Shown: positions 1 through 8,678 of the stretch, piece after piece
How the letters are laid out: each line of letters opens with the position of its first letter
Numbering within the stretch: the stretch's first letter is position 1
NCBI GenBank assembly: GCA_963844205.1
Contig: CAWJNK010000013.1
Location: 248,001-312,000, forward strand
DNA from: DASSUW01 sp963844205
GTDB taxonomy: Bacteria > Actinomycetota > Thermoleophilia > Solirubrobacterales > Solirubrobacteraceae
DNA: 64,000 nucleotides
Direction of reading: 5' to 3'
Translations under genes and position numbers: made by a program
Notes under the pieces: generated by a model
Seen by the model: only the letters and a program-made list of their open reading frames with translations
Told to the model about the DNA's origin: nothing
The model's database searches: none

Positions 1-1
1 G

Positions 2-316
2 CTCGTGGCCGCGATCCGCGCCAACGGCGCGTTCGGCGTCAACGTGCTGGGCGAGGGGCAGGCCGCGCTGGCGGAGACGTTCGCGGGGCGCACGCCGTCC
101 CGGTTCGACTTCGGCGTCGGGTCCTGGGAGGCGGGCGCGACCGGGGTCCCACTGCTGGCCGACGCGGCGGCGCGCTTCGACTGCCTCGTCGCCTCCACCG
201 TCGAGGCCGGCTCGCACACGGTGATCGTCGGGAACGTGCTCGCGGCCGAGGCCGGCGAGGCGCCGCCGCTCGCCTACACCGATGGCGCCTACGCGAGCGT
301 GTCGCCGCGCGGGTAG
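2..316 (+). CDS. Flavin reductase-like FMN-binding protein, C-terminal part
   Basis: The frame is open to the left edge, so the N-terminus lies outside the window; about 104 residues are visible. The pattern 'GAFGVNVL...LAETFAG...F' followed by 'GVPLL' and 'AGSHTVIVGNV' matches the flavin reductase / DIM6-NTAB family, where the His-containing segment contributes to flavin binding. Such proteins reduce free FMN with NAD(P)H for a partner monooxygenase. The next gene on the same strand is a FAD oxidoreductase 9 bases downstream, so the two may be co-transcribed. The family assignment rests on the C-terminal half only, and the partner is unknown. Confidence 0.6.
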   Translation, partial: LVAAIRANGAFGVNVLGEGQAALAETFAGRTPSRFDFGVGSWEAGATGVPLLADAAARFDCLVASTVEAGSHTVIVGNVLAAEAGEAPPLAYTDGAYASVSPRG

Positions 317-325
317 GGTCGCGGC

Positions 326-1303
326 GTGGCGTCAACGCTCGCCGTCGTGGGTGCGGGGATCGTCGGGCTGGCGACCGCGTACGAGCTCGCGGCGCGCGGC
401 GCGGCGGTGACGGTCTACGAGCGCGGCGCGCCCGGGGCGGCGCAGTCGGGCGGCGAGTCGCGGATCTTCCGGCACGCCCACGACGACCCGCGGCTGGTGG
501 AGCTCGCCGTCGAAGCCCGCGCGCGCTGGCGGGCGTGGGAGGAGCGGTTCGGCGTCGAGCTCGTCGCGCCGGTGGGGACGGTCGCGTTCGGACCCGCCGT
601 CGAGCGGCGGTACGAGCTCCTGCGCGAAGCCGGCGTCCGCGCGCGGCTCGTCGACGCCGCCGAGGCCCTGCCGATCCTCGCGCCTCGACCGGGCCCGGCG
701 ATGCTCGACGAGGACGGCGGCGTGATCCGCACCCGCGCCGCGGTCGACGCGCTGGTCGCCGCGCTCGGCGACCGCCTGGTCGCCGACGAGGTGGTCGAGC
801 TGTCGCCGTCCGGCGAAGTCCGGGCGGGCGGCACGATCGCGCGCTACGACCGCGTGATCGTCTGCGCGGGCCGTGACACGGCGATCCTGGCCGCCGGCGT
901 CGGCCTCGACCTGCCGGTCCGGGTGTCCACCCACACGCGCTACGGGTATCCCGTCCGTCTGCCGGGCCGTCTGGCGTGCTTCCTGGACGGCTTCACCGGC
1001 GCCTACGGCGACCCGCTGCCCGGTGACACCCGCTACGCCGTCGGCGAGCCCATGGAATACGTCGCCGAGCACCTCCCCGGGCTCGAACCGACGCCCGTCG
1101 AGAGCCGCACGTGCTGGGTCACGGAGCTGCCGTGGGGCCACGACGCCATGGCCGTCTGGGAGGCGGGCGCGCTGCAGTTCGTGGCCGGCAGCAACCTGTT
1201 CAAGCACGCGCCCGCGCTCGGCCACCGGCTCGCGGGCGGCGCCGTGGCCGAGCTCCGGCCGGAGGCGCGACTCGGCTCGGGAACGTCAACTGCGGCAGGG
1301 TAG
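326..1303 (+). CDS. FAD-dependent amine oxidase of the sarcosine oxidase-like (DAO) family
   Basis: The 325-residue protein opens with a Rossmann dinucleotide motif (VVGAGIVGLATAYELA, residues 6-21). The segment GGESRIFRHAH near residue 45 is typical of monomeric sarcosine/N-methyl amino acid oxidases, where this region lies near the flavin. The C-terminal substrate part ends with FVAGSNLFKHAPALG, like the family's terminal glycine-rich FAD contact. It should oxidise an amino acid or N-methylated amine to an imine; the substrate cannot be read from sequence. The GTG start follows the upstream gene by 9 bases. The last eight residues and the stop codon lie inside the left arm of a palindromic element (1281-1457), so the original C-terminus was probably replaced by element sequence. 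The length is slightly short for the family. Confidence 0.75.
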   Translation: MASTLAVVGAGIVGLATAYELAARGAAVTVYERGAPGAAQSGGESRIFRHAHDDPRLVELAVEARARWRAWEERFGVELVAPVGTVAFGPAVERRYELLREAGVRARLVDAAEALPILAPRPGPAMLDEDGGVIRTRAAVDALVAALGDRLVADEVVELSPSGEVRAGGTIARYDRVIVCAGRDTAILAAGVGLDLPVRVSTHTRYGYPVRLPGRLACFLDGFTGAYGDPLPGDTRYAVGEPMEYVAEHLPGLEPTPVESRTCWVTELPWGHDAMAVWEAGALQFVAGSNLFKHAPALGHRLAGGAVAELRPEARLGSGTSTAAG

Positions 1304-1457
1304 GGAGGCGGAGGTGCCGCCCGCGCGGCAAGATCCGAGCCGCTGTCCTGCCCTAGTGCCGATATGCGACACCTATCCAGGACAGCGCCGCGAAAACCGC
1401 CCGAATCCGGCCGCGCGGGCGGCTCCCCCGCTCCCCCACCCAGCGCAGTTGACGTTC
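1281..1457. repeat. Nested palindromic element between convergent genes
   Basis: The outer arms are a perfect 14-bp inverted repeat, GAACGTCAACTGCG (1281-1294) and CGCAGTTGACGTTC (1444-1457). Inside is a second perfect 14-bp pair, GCCGCCCGCGCGGC (1316-1329) against 1410-1423, and a third 9-bp pair GCTGTCCTG (1342-1350) / CAGGACAGC (1378-1386). The whole 177 bp can fold into one long stem. It overlaps the stop codon of the oxidoreductase and ends two bases before the stop of the polymerase-domain gene. It may act as a bidirectional terminator or be a MITE-like insertion. A related element lies at 43299-43475. Confidence 0.75.
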
Positions 1458-1458
1458 A

Positions 1459-2346
1459 TCAGGGCAGCGAGGCCGCGGCGGAGCCGATGCCCTCCCACGG
1501 ATCGCCGCGCTCCGACAGCCGCGTCGGCACGTCGCGCAGCGTCCACCGCCGCGGCTCGGCGTCGGCGACCTCATCCCAGAACAGCGGCGTGGCGACCGGC
1601 GCTCCCGGCTTCGCGCGCACGGCGTACGGCGCGACCGCGGTCTGGGCGTACGTGTTGCGAGCGGCGTCGACGAGCACGCGCCCGCCCCGGCCGGCCTTGC
1701 GCCACGAGGTCGTGAGCTGGTCCGGGAGCCGGCCGGCCACCTCCTCGGCCAGTTCGCCCGCCACCACCCGCACGCGGTCCGAGTCGTGGCGCCGGCGCAG
1801 CGGCGCCACCACGTGGATCCCGCGCGAGCCTGACGTCATCGCATACGGCGTCAGCCCGCGCTCGCGCAGCAGGTCGCCGATCGCCAGCGCCCCCGCGCGG
1901 ATCGCCTCCAGGTGCCCGTCGCCGTCGTCCGGCGGATCGAAGTCGAACACGATCCGGTCGGGATGGTCGGGGCGATCCGCGCGCGCCGTCCACGCGTGCG
2001 GCGTGATGCAGTTCTGGTTGGCGAGCCAGACCAGCGTCGCGGCCTCGCCGCCGACCGCGTGCGTCACGTCGCCCCCGCGCCGCCGCGACACCGTCACCCG
2101 CCGCACCCACTCCGGCGCGCCCTTGGGGATCGCCTGCTGGACGACGACCTCGTTCTCGATCCCCGTGTTCCAGCGCCACAGGTTCAGCGGCCGGTCGCGC
2201 ACGTGCGGGACCATCGCCGGCGCCACGGCGGCGTAGTACCGGGCCAGGTCGAGCTTGGTGATCCCGTCGGCGGGGAACAGCACCTTGTCCGGGTTCGAGA
2301 TCCGCACCCGCCGGCGCCCAGCCCGGATCGTCGTCTCGGGCGTCAC
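1459..2346 (-). CDS. Stand-alone LigD-type primase-polymerase domain (NHEJ polymerase)
   Basis: The 295-residue protein matches the polymerase (PolDom) module of bacterial LigD, an archaeo-eukaryotic primase fold that fills gaps and adds nucleotides at double-strand breaks with Ku. Visible family features are ISNPDKVLFP at the N-terminus, the catalytic metal motif FDFDPPDD near residue 135, and SGSRGIHVV corresponding to the SGSKGLHV loop. There is no ligase or phosphoesterase domain, so it is a single-domain form. The GTG start at 2346 overlaps the gcvPB stop (ATGTGA context) and is preferred over the much longer open frame, whose upstream part is only the shadow of gcvPB. Ku and ligase genes are not in the window. 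Confidence 0.85.
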   Translation of the reverse strand: MTPETTIRAGRRRVRISNPDKVLFPADGITKLDLARYYAAVAPAMVPHVRDRPLNLWRWNTGIENEVVVQQAIPKGAPEWVRRVTVSRRRGGDVTHAVGGEAATLVWLANQNCITPHAWTARADRPDHPDRIVFDFDPPDDGDGHLEAIRAGALAIGDLLRERGLTPYAMTSGSRGIHVVAPLRRRHDSDRVRVVAGELAEEVAGRLPDQLTTSWRKAGRGGRVLVDAARNTYAQTAVAPYAVRAKPGAPVATPLFWDEVADAEPRRWTLRDVPTRLSERGDPWEGIGSAAASLP

Positions 2347-3839
2347 ATCGCCTGACGGACGACGGGGCGCTTGGCGGCGCCCGCCTCGTCCAGCCGCCGC
2401 ACCGGCGTCTCGTACGGCGCCCCGCGGGCGATCGACGGGTCCTCGGCCGCCTCGTCGAGGATCGCCTTGACCCCCTCGGCGAACGCGTCGAGCGTCTCGC
2501 GCGTCTCGGTCTCGGTCGGCTCGATGAGCAGCGCCTCGTCGACCAGCAGCGGGAAGTAGACGGTCGGCGGGTGGAAGTCGTGGTCGAGCAGCCGCTTCGC
2601 GAGGTCGAGCGTCTTGATCCCCAGCGCCTTCTTCATCGGCCCGCCGGTCAACACGAACTCGTGCATGCACGTGCGGTCGAACGCCACCTGGAGGTGCTCG
2701 CCGCACAGCTCCCGCAGCCGCGCCATCAGGTAGTTGGCGTTGAGGACCGCGGTGTCGCTCGCCTCCGCCAGCCCGTCGGCGCCCAGCGACAGGATGTAGG
2801 CGTAGGAGCGCACGAAGACGCCGAAGTTGCCCTGGAAGCCGCGCAGCCGGCCGATCGACTCCGGGCGGTCGAAGTCGAGCCCGAAAATGTATTTCGCCCT
2901 GCCGGACTCGCAAGCTCGTCCTTCGGGCGACGTTACACGGTGCCGCACGACCTGCGGCCGCGGCAGGTACGGCTCGATGCGGTCGCTCACCGCGATCGGC
3001 CCCGCGCCCGGGCCGCCGCCCCCGTGCGGCTGGGTGAACGTCTTGTGCAGGTTGTAGTGGACGATGTCGAACCCCATGTCGCCCGGCCGGGCGCGCCCCA
3101 TCACGGCGTTCAGGTTCGCGCCGTCGTAGTAGAGCGTCGCCCCCGCGTCGTGCATGATCGACGCGATCTCCTCGATGTTGCGGTCGAAGACGCCGAGCGT
3201 GTTCGGGTTGGTCAGCATCAGCGAGGCGACGTCCTCGTCCACCTTCGAGCGCAGGTCCTCGAGGTCCACCCCGCCGTCGTCGGCGGTCCCGACCTTGACC
3301 ACCTGGTAGCCGGCCATCGTCACCGTCGCCGGGTTGGTGCCGTGCGCGGTGTCCGGCGTGAGGACCTTGTGCCGGTTCTCGCCCTGCGCCTTGAGGAACG
3401 CGCGGGTGAGCAGGACGCCCGCCAGCTCTCCCTGCGAGCCCGCCGACGGCTGCAGCGACACGTGCGGGAGCCCGGCGATCTCGGCCAGCGCGCGCTGGAG
3501 CTCCCACATGAGCTGGAGCGCGCCCTGGGCCCGCGACGGCGCCTGCAGCGGGTGCAGCCGCGCGTGCCCGGGCAGCGCCGCGACCCGCTCGTGCAGCTTC
3601 GGGTTGTGCTTCATCGTGCACGAGCCGAGCGGATAGAAGCCCTGGTCGACGTGGAAGTTCTTGGTCGAGAGCGTCGTGTAGTGGCGGACGATCTCCGGCT
3701 CGGCGATCTCCGGCAGCCGCGGCGGCTCCTCCCGCCGGAACCGCTTCGGGAGCGCGTCCTCGTCGCGCGGGACGTCGAGCTCCGGCGCCACGAACGCGCG
3801 ACGGCCCTCGACGGACTTCTCGAAGATCGTCTGCGTCAC
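2343..3839 (-). CDS. gcvPB: Glycine dehydrogenase (decarboxylating) subunit 2, P-protein beta half
   Basis: This is the 498-residue PLP-carrying half of the split P-protein, which decarboxylates glycine and passes the aminomethyl group to GcvH. The PLP lysine lies in YNLHKTFTQPHGGGGPG, and upstream segments such as STKNFHVDQGFYPLGSCTMK are diagnostic. The GTG start at 3839 overlaps the gcvPA stop by GTGA; longer starts fall inside gcvPA. An oddity: after LPRPQVV, where relatives have a short DGDRY-type linker, there is an extra stretch of about 18 residues ending in GRAKYIF. It is encoded by a 37-nt hairpin-forming sequence with less GC-rich codons (2894-2930), apparently an in-frame insertion. 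The rest of the protein is intact. Confidence 0.95.
   Translation of the reverse strand: MTQTIFEKSVEGRRAFVAPELDVPRDEDALPKRFRREEPPRLPEIAEPEIVRHYTTLSTKNFHVDQGFYPLGSCTMKHNPKLHERVAALPGHARLHPLQAPSRAQGALQLMWELQRALAEIAGLPHVSLQPSAGSQGELAGVLLTRAFLKAQGENRHKVLTPDTAHGTNPATVTMAGYQVVKVGTADDGGVDLEDLRSKVDEDVASLMLTNPNTLGVFDRNIEEIASIMHDAGATLYYDGANLNAVMGRARPGDMGFDIVHYNLHKTFTQPHGGGGPGAGPIAVSDRIEPYLPRPQVVRHRVTSPEGRACESGRAKYIFGLDFDRPESIGRLRGFQGNFGVFVRSYAYILSLGADGLAEASDTAVLNANYLMARLRELCGEHLQVAFDRTCMHEFVLTGGPMKKALGIKTLDLAKRLLDHDFHPPTVYFPLLVDEALLIEPTETETRETLDAFAEGVKAILDEAAEDPSIARGAPYETPVRRLDEAGAAKRPVVRQAM
2884..2936 (-). repeat. In-frame palindromic insert inside gcvPB
   Basis: Within gcvPB the bases 2894-2899 (TCGCCC) and 2925-2930 (GGGCGA) form the outer arms of a hairpin. 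An inner GGAC/GTCC stem brackets a 10-nt loop. The surrounding stretch, including AAAATGTATTTCG at 2884, is AT-richer than its neighbours. It adds about 18 residues to a surface linker of GcvPB without breaking the frame. This resembles protein-coding palindromic elements known from other bacteria, but I cannot assign a family. Confidence 0.5.
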
Positions 3840-5206
3840 GCGTGGATCGCCTGTCGTTCTGCCGCCACGGCGGCGCCCAGCACCTCGGCCAGCCGGTCGA
3901 TGTCGGCCCGCGAGCGCTGCTCGGTGATCGCCACCAGCAGCCCGTCGTCGAACTCGTCGTAGTCGGTGCCGAGCGGGTAGCCGGGGTTGACGCCGTCGGC
4001 GGCGCAGCGCTCGATCACGCGATCGACCGGCGCGGCGAGCCGGACCGCGAACTCGCGCACCACCGGCTGGTCGTGCAGCAACTCGACGCCCTCCAGCTCC
4101 GCCAGCGCGTGCCTCGCGTAGGCCGTGCGGTGCACCAGCAGCTCCCCGAGCTCGACGATCCCGCGCCGCCCCAGCCACGACAGGTACACCACGCCGGCGA
4201 GCGCGTTGAGCGTCTGCGCGGTGGTGATGTTGTGCGTCGCCTTCTCGCGCCGGATGTGCTGCTCGCGCGTCTGCAGCGTGAGCACGAACCCGCGCTTGCC
4301 GTCGGCGTCCACGGTCTCGCCGGCGATCCGGCCGGGCATGCGGCGGATGTACTCCTCGCGAGCCGCGAAGAAGCCGAATGACGGGCCGCCGTAGTCGAGC
4401 CGGTTTCCCAGCGGCTGCCCCTCCCCCACCGCGATGTCCACACCGAACTCGCCCGGCGGCTTCAGCACCCCAAGCGTCATCGGGTCGACCTGCACCACCA
4501 GCAGAGCGCTGGTCTCACGTGCGATGGGCGCGAGCTCCTCGAGGTCCTCGACGGCGCCGAGGAAGTTCGGCTGCTGGAGAAAGACGGCCGAGACGTCGTC
4601 GCCGAGCGCCTCGCGCAGCGCGCCCGCGTCGGTGACCCCGCCGGAGAGCGGCACCTCCTCCACCGCGGTGCCGTAGCCGGCGGCCGTGGTGGCGAGCGCC
4701 TCGCGCGAGTGCGGGTGCAGCGCGCGCGAGACGAGGAAGCGCTCGCGGCCGTTCTGGAGCCGCGCCATCCACCCGGCGGAGGCGACCGCCGACGGCGCCT
4801 CGTACAGCGTCGCGTTCGAGACCGGCAGCGCGGTCAGCTCGCTGATCGCGGTCTGGTACTCGAACATGACCTGGAGCGTCCCCTGCGAGACCTCGGGCTG
4901 GTACGGCGTGTACGGCGTCAGGAACTCGGAGCGCGAGAGCAGCGCGTCGACCAGCGAGGGAACGTAGTGGTCGTACATCCCGGCCCCGAGGAAGCAGATC
5001 TCGTCCTCGGCCGAGACGTTGCGCGCGGCGAGGTCGCGCAGGTACGCGTACACCTCCTGCTCCGGCTTGCCGAGCGGCAGGTCGATCGCCCGGTCGAGCC
5101 GCATGCTCTCGGGGATGTCGGCGAACAGCTCGTCGATCGAGCCGGCGCCGATCGCCTCGAGCATCGCCTTCCGGTCGGCGTCGGTGGCGGAGGTGTAGCG
5201 GCTCAA
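3836..5206 (-). CDS. gcvPA: Glycine dehydrogenase (decarboxylating) subunit 1, P-protein alpha half
   Basis: The 456-residue protein begins MSRYTSATDADRKAML, as is typical of GcvPA, and carries GAGMYDHYVPSLV and the conserved TPYTPYQPEVSQGTLQVMFEYQT segment. It pairs with GcvPB to form the heterotetrameric glycine decarboxylase of the cytoplasmic glycine cleavage system. It lies between gcvH and gcvPB with ATGA and GTGA overlaps, so the three genes are translationally coupled. The length is normal for the family and nothing looks broken. Confidence 0.95.
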   Translation of the reverse strand: MSRYTSATDADRKAMLEAIGAGSIDELFADIPESMRLDRAIDLPLGKPEQEVYAYLRDLAARNVSAEDEICFLGAGMYDHYVPSLVDALLSRSEFLTPYTPYQPEVSQGTLQVMFEYQTAISELTALPVSNATLYEAPSAVASAGWMARLQNGRERFLVSRALHPHSREALATTAAGYGTAVEEVPLSGGVTDAGALREALGDDVSAVFLQQPNFLGAVEDLEELAPIARETSALLVVQVDPMTLGVLKPPGEFGVDIAVGEGQPLGNRLDYGGPSFGFFAAREEYIRRMPGRIAGETVDADGKRGFVLTLQTREQHIRREKATHNITTAQTLNALAGVVYLSWLGRRGIVELGELLVHRTAYARHALAELEGVELLHDQPVVREFAVRLAAPVDRVIERCAADGVNPGYPLGTDYDEFDDGLLVAITEQRSRADIDRLAEVLGAAVAAERQAIHA

Positions 5207-5589
5207 GTCAGGCTGCCCTCGTACGCGTCGCGGTCCAGCAGCTCCTCGACCTCCGACGCCTCGCTGAGCCGCACCTTGACCAGCCAGCCCCCGCCGTACG
5301 GGTCCTCGTTGATCTGCTCCGGCGAGTCGCCGAGCGCCTCGTTGACCTCCACGATCTCGCCCGACAGCGGCGCCACGACGTCCGACACCGCCTTGACGGA
5401 CTCGATCTCCGCGTACGGCTCGTCCTTCGTGACGGTCTTGCCGACCTCCGGCGGGTCGACGAACACGACCTCGCCGAGCTGGTCCTGGGCGTACCAGGTG
5501 ATGCCGAACGTGGCGACGTCGCCGTCGATCCGCGCCCAGTCGTGCTCCGGGTGGTACTTGAGGTCGTCGGGGTAGCTCGCTTCGGCCAC
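5203..5589 (-). CDS. gcvH: Glycine cleavage system H protein
   Basis: This 128-residue lipoyl carrier shuttles the aminomethyl group from the P-protein to the T-protein. The lipoylated lysine is in EIESVKAVSDV near residue 63, and HPEHDWARIDGD is the family N-terminal signature. The GTG start at 5589 is chosen because the coding pattern begins with VAEASYPDDLKYHPEH and the gcvT stop is only three bases upstream. The gene overlaps gcvPA by ATGA. The much longer upstream open frame is a shadow of gcvT. Confidence 0.93.
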   Translation of the reverse strand: MAEASYPDDLKYHPEHDWARIDGDVATFGITWYAQDQLGEVVFVDPPEVGKTVTKDEPYAEIESVKAVSDVVAPLSGEIVEVNEALGDSPEQINEDPYGGGWLVKVRLSEASEVEELLDRDAYEGSLT

Positions 5590-5591
5590 GT

Positions 5592-6668
5592 TCAGCGCTC
5601 CTTGGAGTAGAGCGGCTTCTCCCGCACCTCGGCCTGGCGCGGCTTGCCGCGGACGTCGATCTCGATCTGGGTACCCGGTTCCGCCCGCTCGGCGGGCACG
5701 TAGGCCATGCCGATGCCGATCCCCAGGCACGGCGACATCGTGCCGGAGGTCACCTCGCCGCCGCCCACGACGGGGTTGCCCTGGCGCGCGATCCCCGGCC
5801 CGGTCATCGCGAAGGGGACGAGCTTCTCGCTCGGGCCGGCTTCGCGTGCGGCGCGGACCGCCTCGGAGCCGACGAAGCCGGTGTCCTCCTTGCAGCACCA
5901 GCCCAGGCCCGCCTCGATCGGCCCGCGCTCCTCCATCAGGTCGTTGCCGTACAGGTGGAAGCAGACTTCGAGTCGCAGCGTGTCGCGGGCACCGAGGCCC
6001 ACGGGCGTCGCGCCCGCGTCCACCAGCGCGTCCCAGACCGTGGTCGCATACCCCGGCGCGATCAGCAGCTCGACGCCGTCCTCGCCGGTGTAGCCGGTGC
6101 CGCAGACCAGGACGCCCGGGACGCCCGCGAGCTGCAGCCGGGCGGTGCGGAAGCGCTTGGGCAGCTCGCTGTCGGCGAGTCGCGATACCAGCTCGCGCGC
6201 CTGCGGTCCCTGGACGGCGAGCATCGCGAAGTCGCTGAGGCGGTCGTGGACCGTCACGTCGTAGCCGCGGGCCTGCCTGCGCATCCACGCGAGGTCGCGC
6301 TCGTGGTTGGACGCGTTGGTGACGGTCAGGAAGCCGGAGCCGTGGCGGTACGTGAAGAGGTCGTCGAGGACGCCGCCGTTCTCGCGGCACAGCACGGAGT
6401 ACTGCGCCCCGTCCTCCGCGATCTTCGACACGTCATTGGACAACACGCGCTGCAGGAACTTCTCGGCGTCGCGCCCGCTGGTCTCCACCTCGCCCATGTG
6501 CGAGACGTCGAACATGCCGACGCCCGTGCGGACCGCGACGTGCTCCTCCTTGATGCCCGCGTACTGGACCGGCATCTCCCATCCGGCGAAGGGAACGAGG
6601 CGTGCCTGCGCCGCCACGTGGCGGTCGTACAACGGGGTGCGCTTGAGCGTCTCGGCACCGGCGGCCAT
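5592..6668 (-). CDS. gcvT: Aminomethyltransferase, glycine cleavage T protein
   Basis: This 358-residue folate-dependent enzyme releases ammonia and transfers the one-carbon unit from lipoyl-GcvH to tetrahydrofolate. Diagnostic stretches are RTPLYDRHVAAQARLVPFAGWEMPVQY with the following MFDVSHMGE, the folate-binding NDVSKIAEDGAQYSVLCRENGGVLDDL region, and GYTGEDGVE. It is the first gcv gene of the operon. The gap to the upstream GGDEF/HD-GYP gene is only 24 bases, leaving no room for a separate glycine riboswitch immediately upstream. Length is normal. Confidence 0.95.
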   Translation of the reverse strand: MAAGAETLKRTPLYDRHVAAQARLVPFAGWEMPVQYAGIKEEHVAVRTGVGMFDVSHMGEVETSGRDAEKFLQRVLSNDVSKIAEDGAQYSVLCRENGGVLDDLFTYRHGSGFLTVTNASNHERDLAWMRRQARGYDVTVHDRLSDFAMLAVQGPQARELVSRLADSELPKRFRTARLQLAGVPGVLVCGTGYTGEDGVELLIAPGYATTVWDALVDAGATPVGLGARDTLRLEVCFHLYGNDLMEERGPIEAGLGWCCKEDTGFVGSEAVRAAREAGPSEKLVPFAMTGPGIARQGNPVVGGGEVTSGTMSPCLGIGIGMAYVPAERAEPGTQIEIDVRGKPRQAEVREKPLYSKER

Positions 6669-6692
6669 GCGACGCCGGACCCTAGCAGCGGC

Positions 6693-8678
6693 CTAGACTG
6701 CAGCGGGCAGCGCGCGGCGCTCGTGCGCGGCGCACCAGGCGTCGACCACGGCGGGGTCGAACTGCGCGCCCGCCTCGCGCCGGAGCTCGGCCAGCGCGTC
6801 CTCGACGGTACGGGCCTGGCGGTACGGGCGGCCGGCGGTCATGGCGGCGAACGCGTCGGCGACGGCGACGATCCGCGCGCCGACCTGGATCCGGTCGCCC
6901 GCCAGCGCGTCGGGGTAGCCGGCGCCATCCCAGCGCTCGTGGCTGGAGCGCACGAGCGAGGCCACGCGCGCGAGCGCGGGCGCGGCGAGGATGATCCGTT
7001 CGCCGATGATCGGGTGCCGGCGGACGAACGCCCACTCCTCCTCGGTCAGCGGCCCGGGCTTGCCGAGGATCGCGTCCGGGATCGCCACCTTGCCGACGTC
7101 GTGCAGCTCGCTCGCGTGGCGGACCTGCTCGACCTCGTCGGGTGTAAGCCCAAGCGCCTCCGCGGTGGCGGTGGCCAGCGCGACGGCCTCGGAGTGGCTG
7201 CCGAGCCCGGGGTCGCGCTCGGCGAGCGCGCGCAGGAGGACGTCCTTGCTCTGGCGGCCCGCGGACGTGCGGCCGGCGTGCTTGTTGGCGTACATGCGCT
7301 GGTCGGCGATCCGCAGCGCCTCGACCGGGTCGTTTGCCTCGACCGGGAGCGTGATCGCACCGTGCGAGCACGTGATCGAGAAGCCGTCGCCCTGCTCGGA
7401 GAGCGCGGCGGCGGCGCCGAGCACCATCGGCTCGTGCAGCCCCCCGTCCGTGCGGAAGATCGCGCAGAACTCGTCGCCGCCCATGCGGAAAGCGCGACCG
7501 CGGCCGTGCAGGAAGGCGCGCAGGTTGGCGCCGAGGCGCACGAGCAGCGTGTCGCCCGCCGGATGGCCGAACGTGTCGTTGTACTGCTTGAAGCCGTCGA
7601 GGTCGAAGAGCGCGAGCACGATCGGGCGCTCCGGCGTCGCCTCGGGCAGCAGCTCGTCCAGCGTGCGAGCGAGGTCGCGGCGGTTGCCCAGTCCGGTCAG
7701 CGCGTCGGTGAGCGCCTCGCCGCGCGAGGTGCGCAGCATGGCGACGTTCTCGCCGAAGGTCAGCGTGGCGCGCGCCATCACCGCGAGCAGGGAGGCGGCC
7801 GCGAGGCCGACGGCGAGCAGGTTGACGTCGGCGATCGCGCCGTAGACCAGCAGCCCGAGGCCGACCGCGCCGAACGCGAGCGGGACCGCGATCACGCGCA
7901 CGCGCTCCTCGGCGGGGCGGACGACCCGCGCGGGCGGGCGCTGCCAGGCGGCGGCCGCGATCAGGGTGAGGCCGGCCCACCAGCCGGCGTCGAACCAGCC
8001 GCCGGACTCGTACACGCCGGCGGCGGTGCGCACGAGGTAGAGCGAGTCGGCGAGCCAGAAGGTGGAGACGCCGGCGGCGAGCAGCATCCACGTGCGGTCG
8101 AGCCGCCAGCCGGTGCTCGCGAGGGCGCCGACGGTGAGGCCCAGCAGCACGAGGTCGAGCAGCGGGTAGGCGAGGGCGGTCGCGATACCCAGCGGCGCGC
8201 CCTCGACGCTGTCGAGCACGGTCTCGAACACGATCGCGGCGCTGACGCCCGCGACGCCGAGCGCGGCGGTCACGCCGTCGACCCAGAGGCGCCGCGGGAC
8301 GCCGCGGGCACGCGCGCGCAGCAGCGCGAGCGAGCCGGCCAGCGTGAGCGGCGGGAACAGCAGGTAGCCGGCGTCGGCGAGCGACGGGATCGGCGGATCG
8401 GGGTCGGTCCACAGGACCGCCGTGTAGTAGATCTCGCCCAACGACCACGCCAGCACGCCAGAGCCGATCAGCGCCCACGCGAGCCGCTCCGGCCCGCGCA
8501 CGCCCGGGATCCGCGCGAGGCAGGCGACCGCGGCGCTGATCAGCACGACGTCGTGCGCGAAGCGCGAGAACAGCGGCCCGATCTCCAGCTCCGGCACGAG
8601 CACCGCCCGCAGCTCGTGCAGCACGAGCCATGCCGCGCACGCGACGAGCAGCAGGCGAAGTGGACGCGGAGCGGCCAT
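6693..8678 (-). CDS. Membrane-bound GGDEF / HD-GYP domain protein
   Basis: In this 661-residue protein the first roughly 300 residues hold about nine hydrophobic segments. A GGDEF domain follows, with ALTDALTGLGNRR and the intact active motif RMGGDEF near residue 410. The C-terminus is an HD-GYP domain with the metal-binding HDVGK near 530, RRHPIIGERI and SSHERWDGAGYPD. The protein could therefore make and/or degrade cyclic-di-GMP. GGDEF carries the residues needed for synthesis and HD-GYP those for hydrolysis, so the net activity cannot be predicted. The gene ends 24 bases before gcvT on the same strand, so read-through into the gcv operon is likely. No extracellular sensor domain was recognised. 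Confidence 0.88.
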   Translation of the reverse strand: MAAPRPLRLLLVACAAWLVLHELRAVLVPELEIGPLFSRFAHDVVLISAAVACLARIPGVRGPERLAWALIGSGVLAWSLGEIYYTAVLWTDPDPPIPSLADAGYLLFPPLTLAGSLALLRARARGVPRRLWVDGVTAALGVAGVSAAIVFETVLDSVEGAPLGIATALAYPLLDLVLLGLTVGALASTGWRLDRTWMLLAAGVSTFWLADSLYLVRTAAGVYESGGWFDAGWWAGLTLIAAAAWQRPPARVVRPAEERVRVIAVPLAFGAVGLGLLVYGAIADVNLLAVGLAAASLLAVMARATLTFGENVAMLRTSRGEALTDALTGLGNRRDLARTLDELLPEATPERPIVLALFDLDGFKQYNDTFGHPAGDTLLVRLGANLRAFLHGRGRAFRMGGDEFCAIFRTDGGLHEPMVLGAAAALSEQGDGFSITCSHGAITLPVEANDPVEALRIADQRMYANKHAGRTSAGRQSKDVLLRALAERDPGLGSHSEAVALATATAEALGLTPDEVEQVRHASELHDVGKVAIPDAILGKPGPLTEEEWAFVRRHPIIGERIILAAPALARVASLVRSSHERWDGAGYPDALAGDRIQVGARIVAVADAFAAMTAGRPYRQARTVEDALAELRREAGAQFDPAVVDAWCAAHERRALPAAV

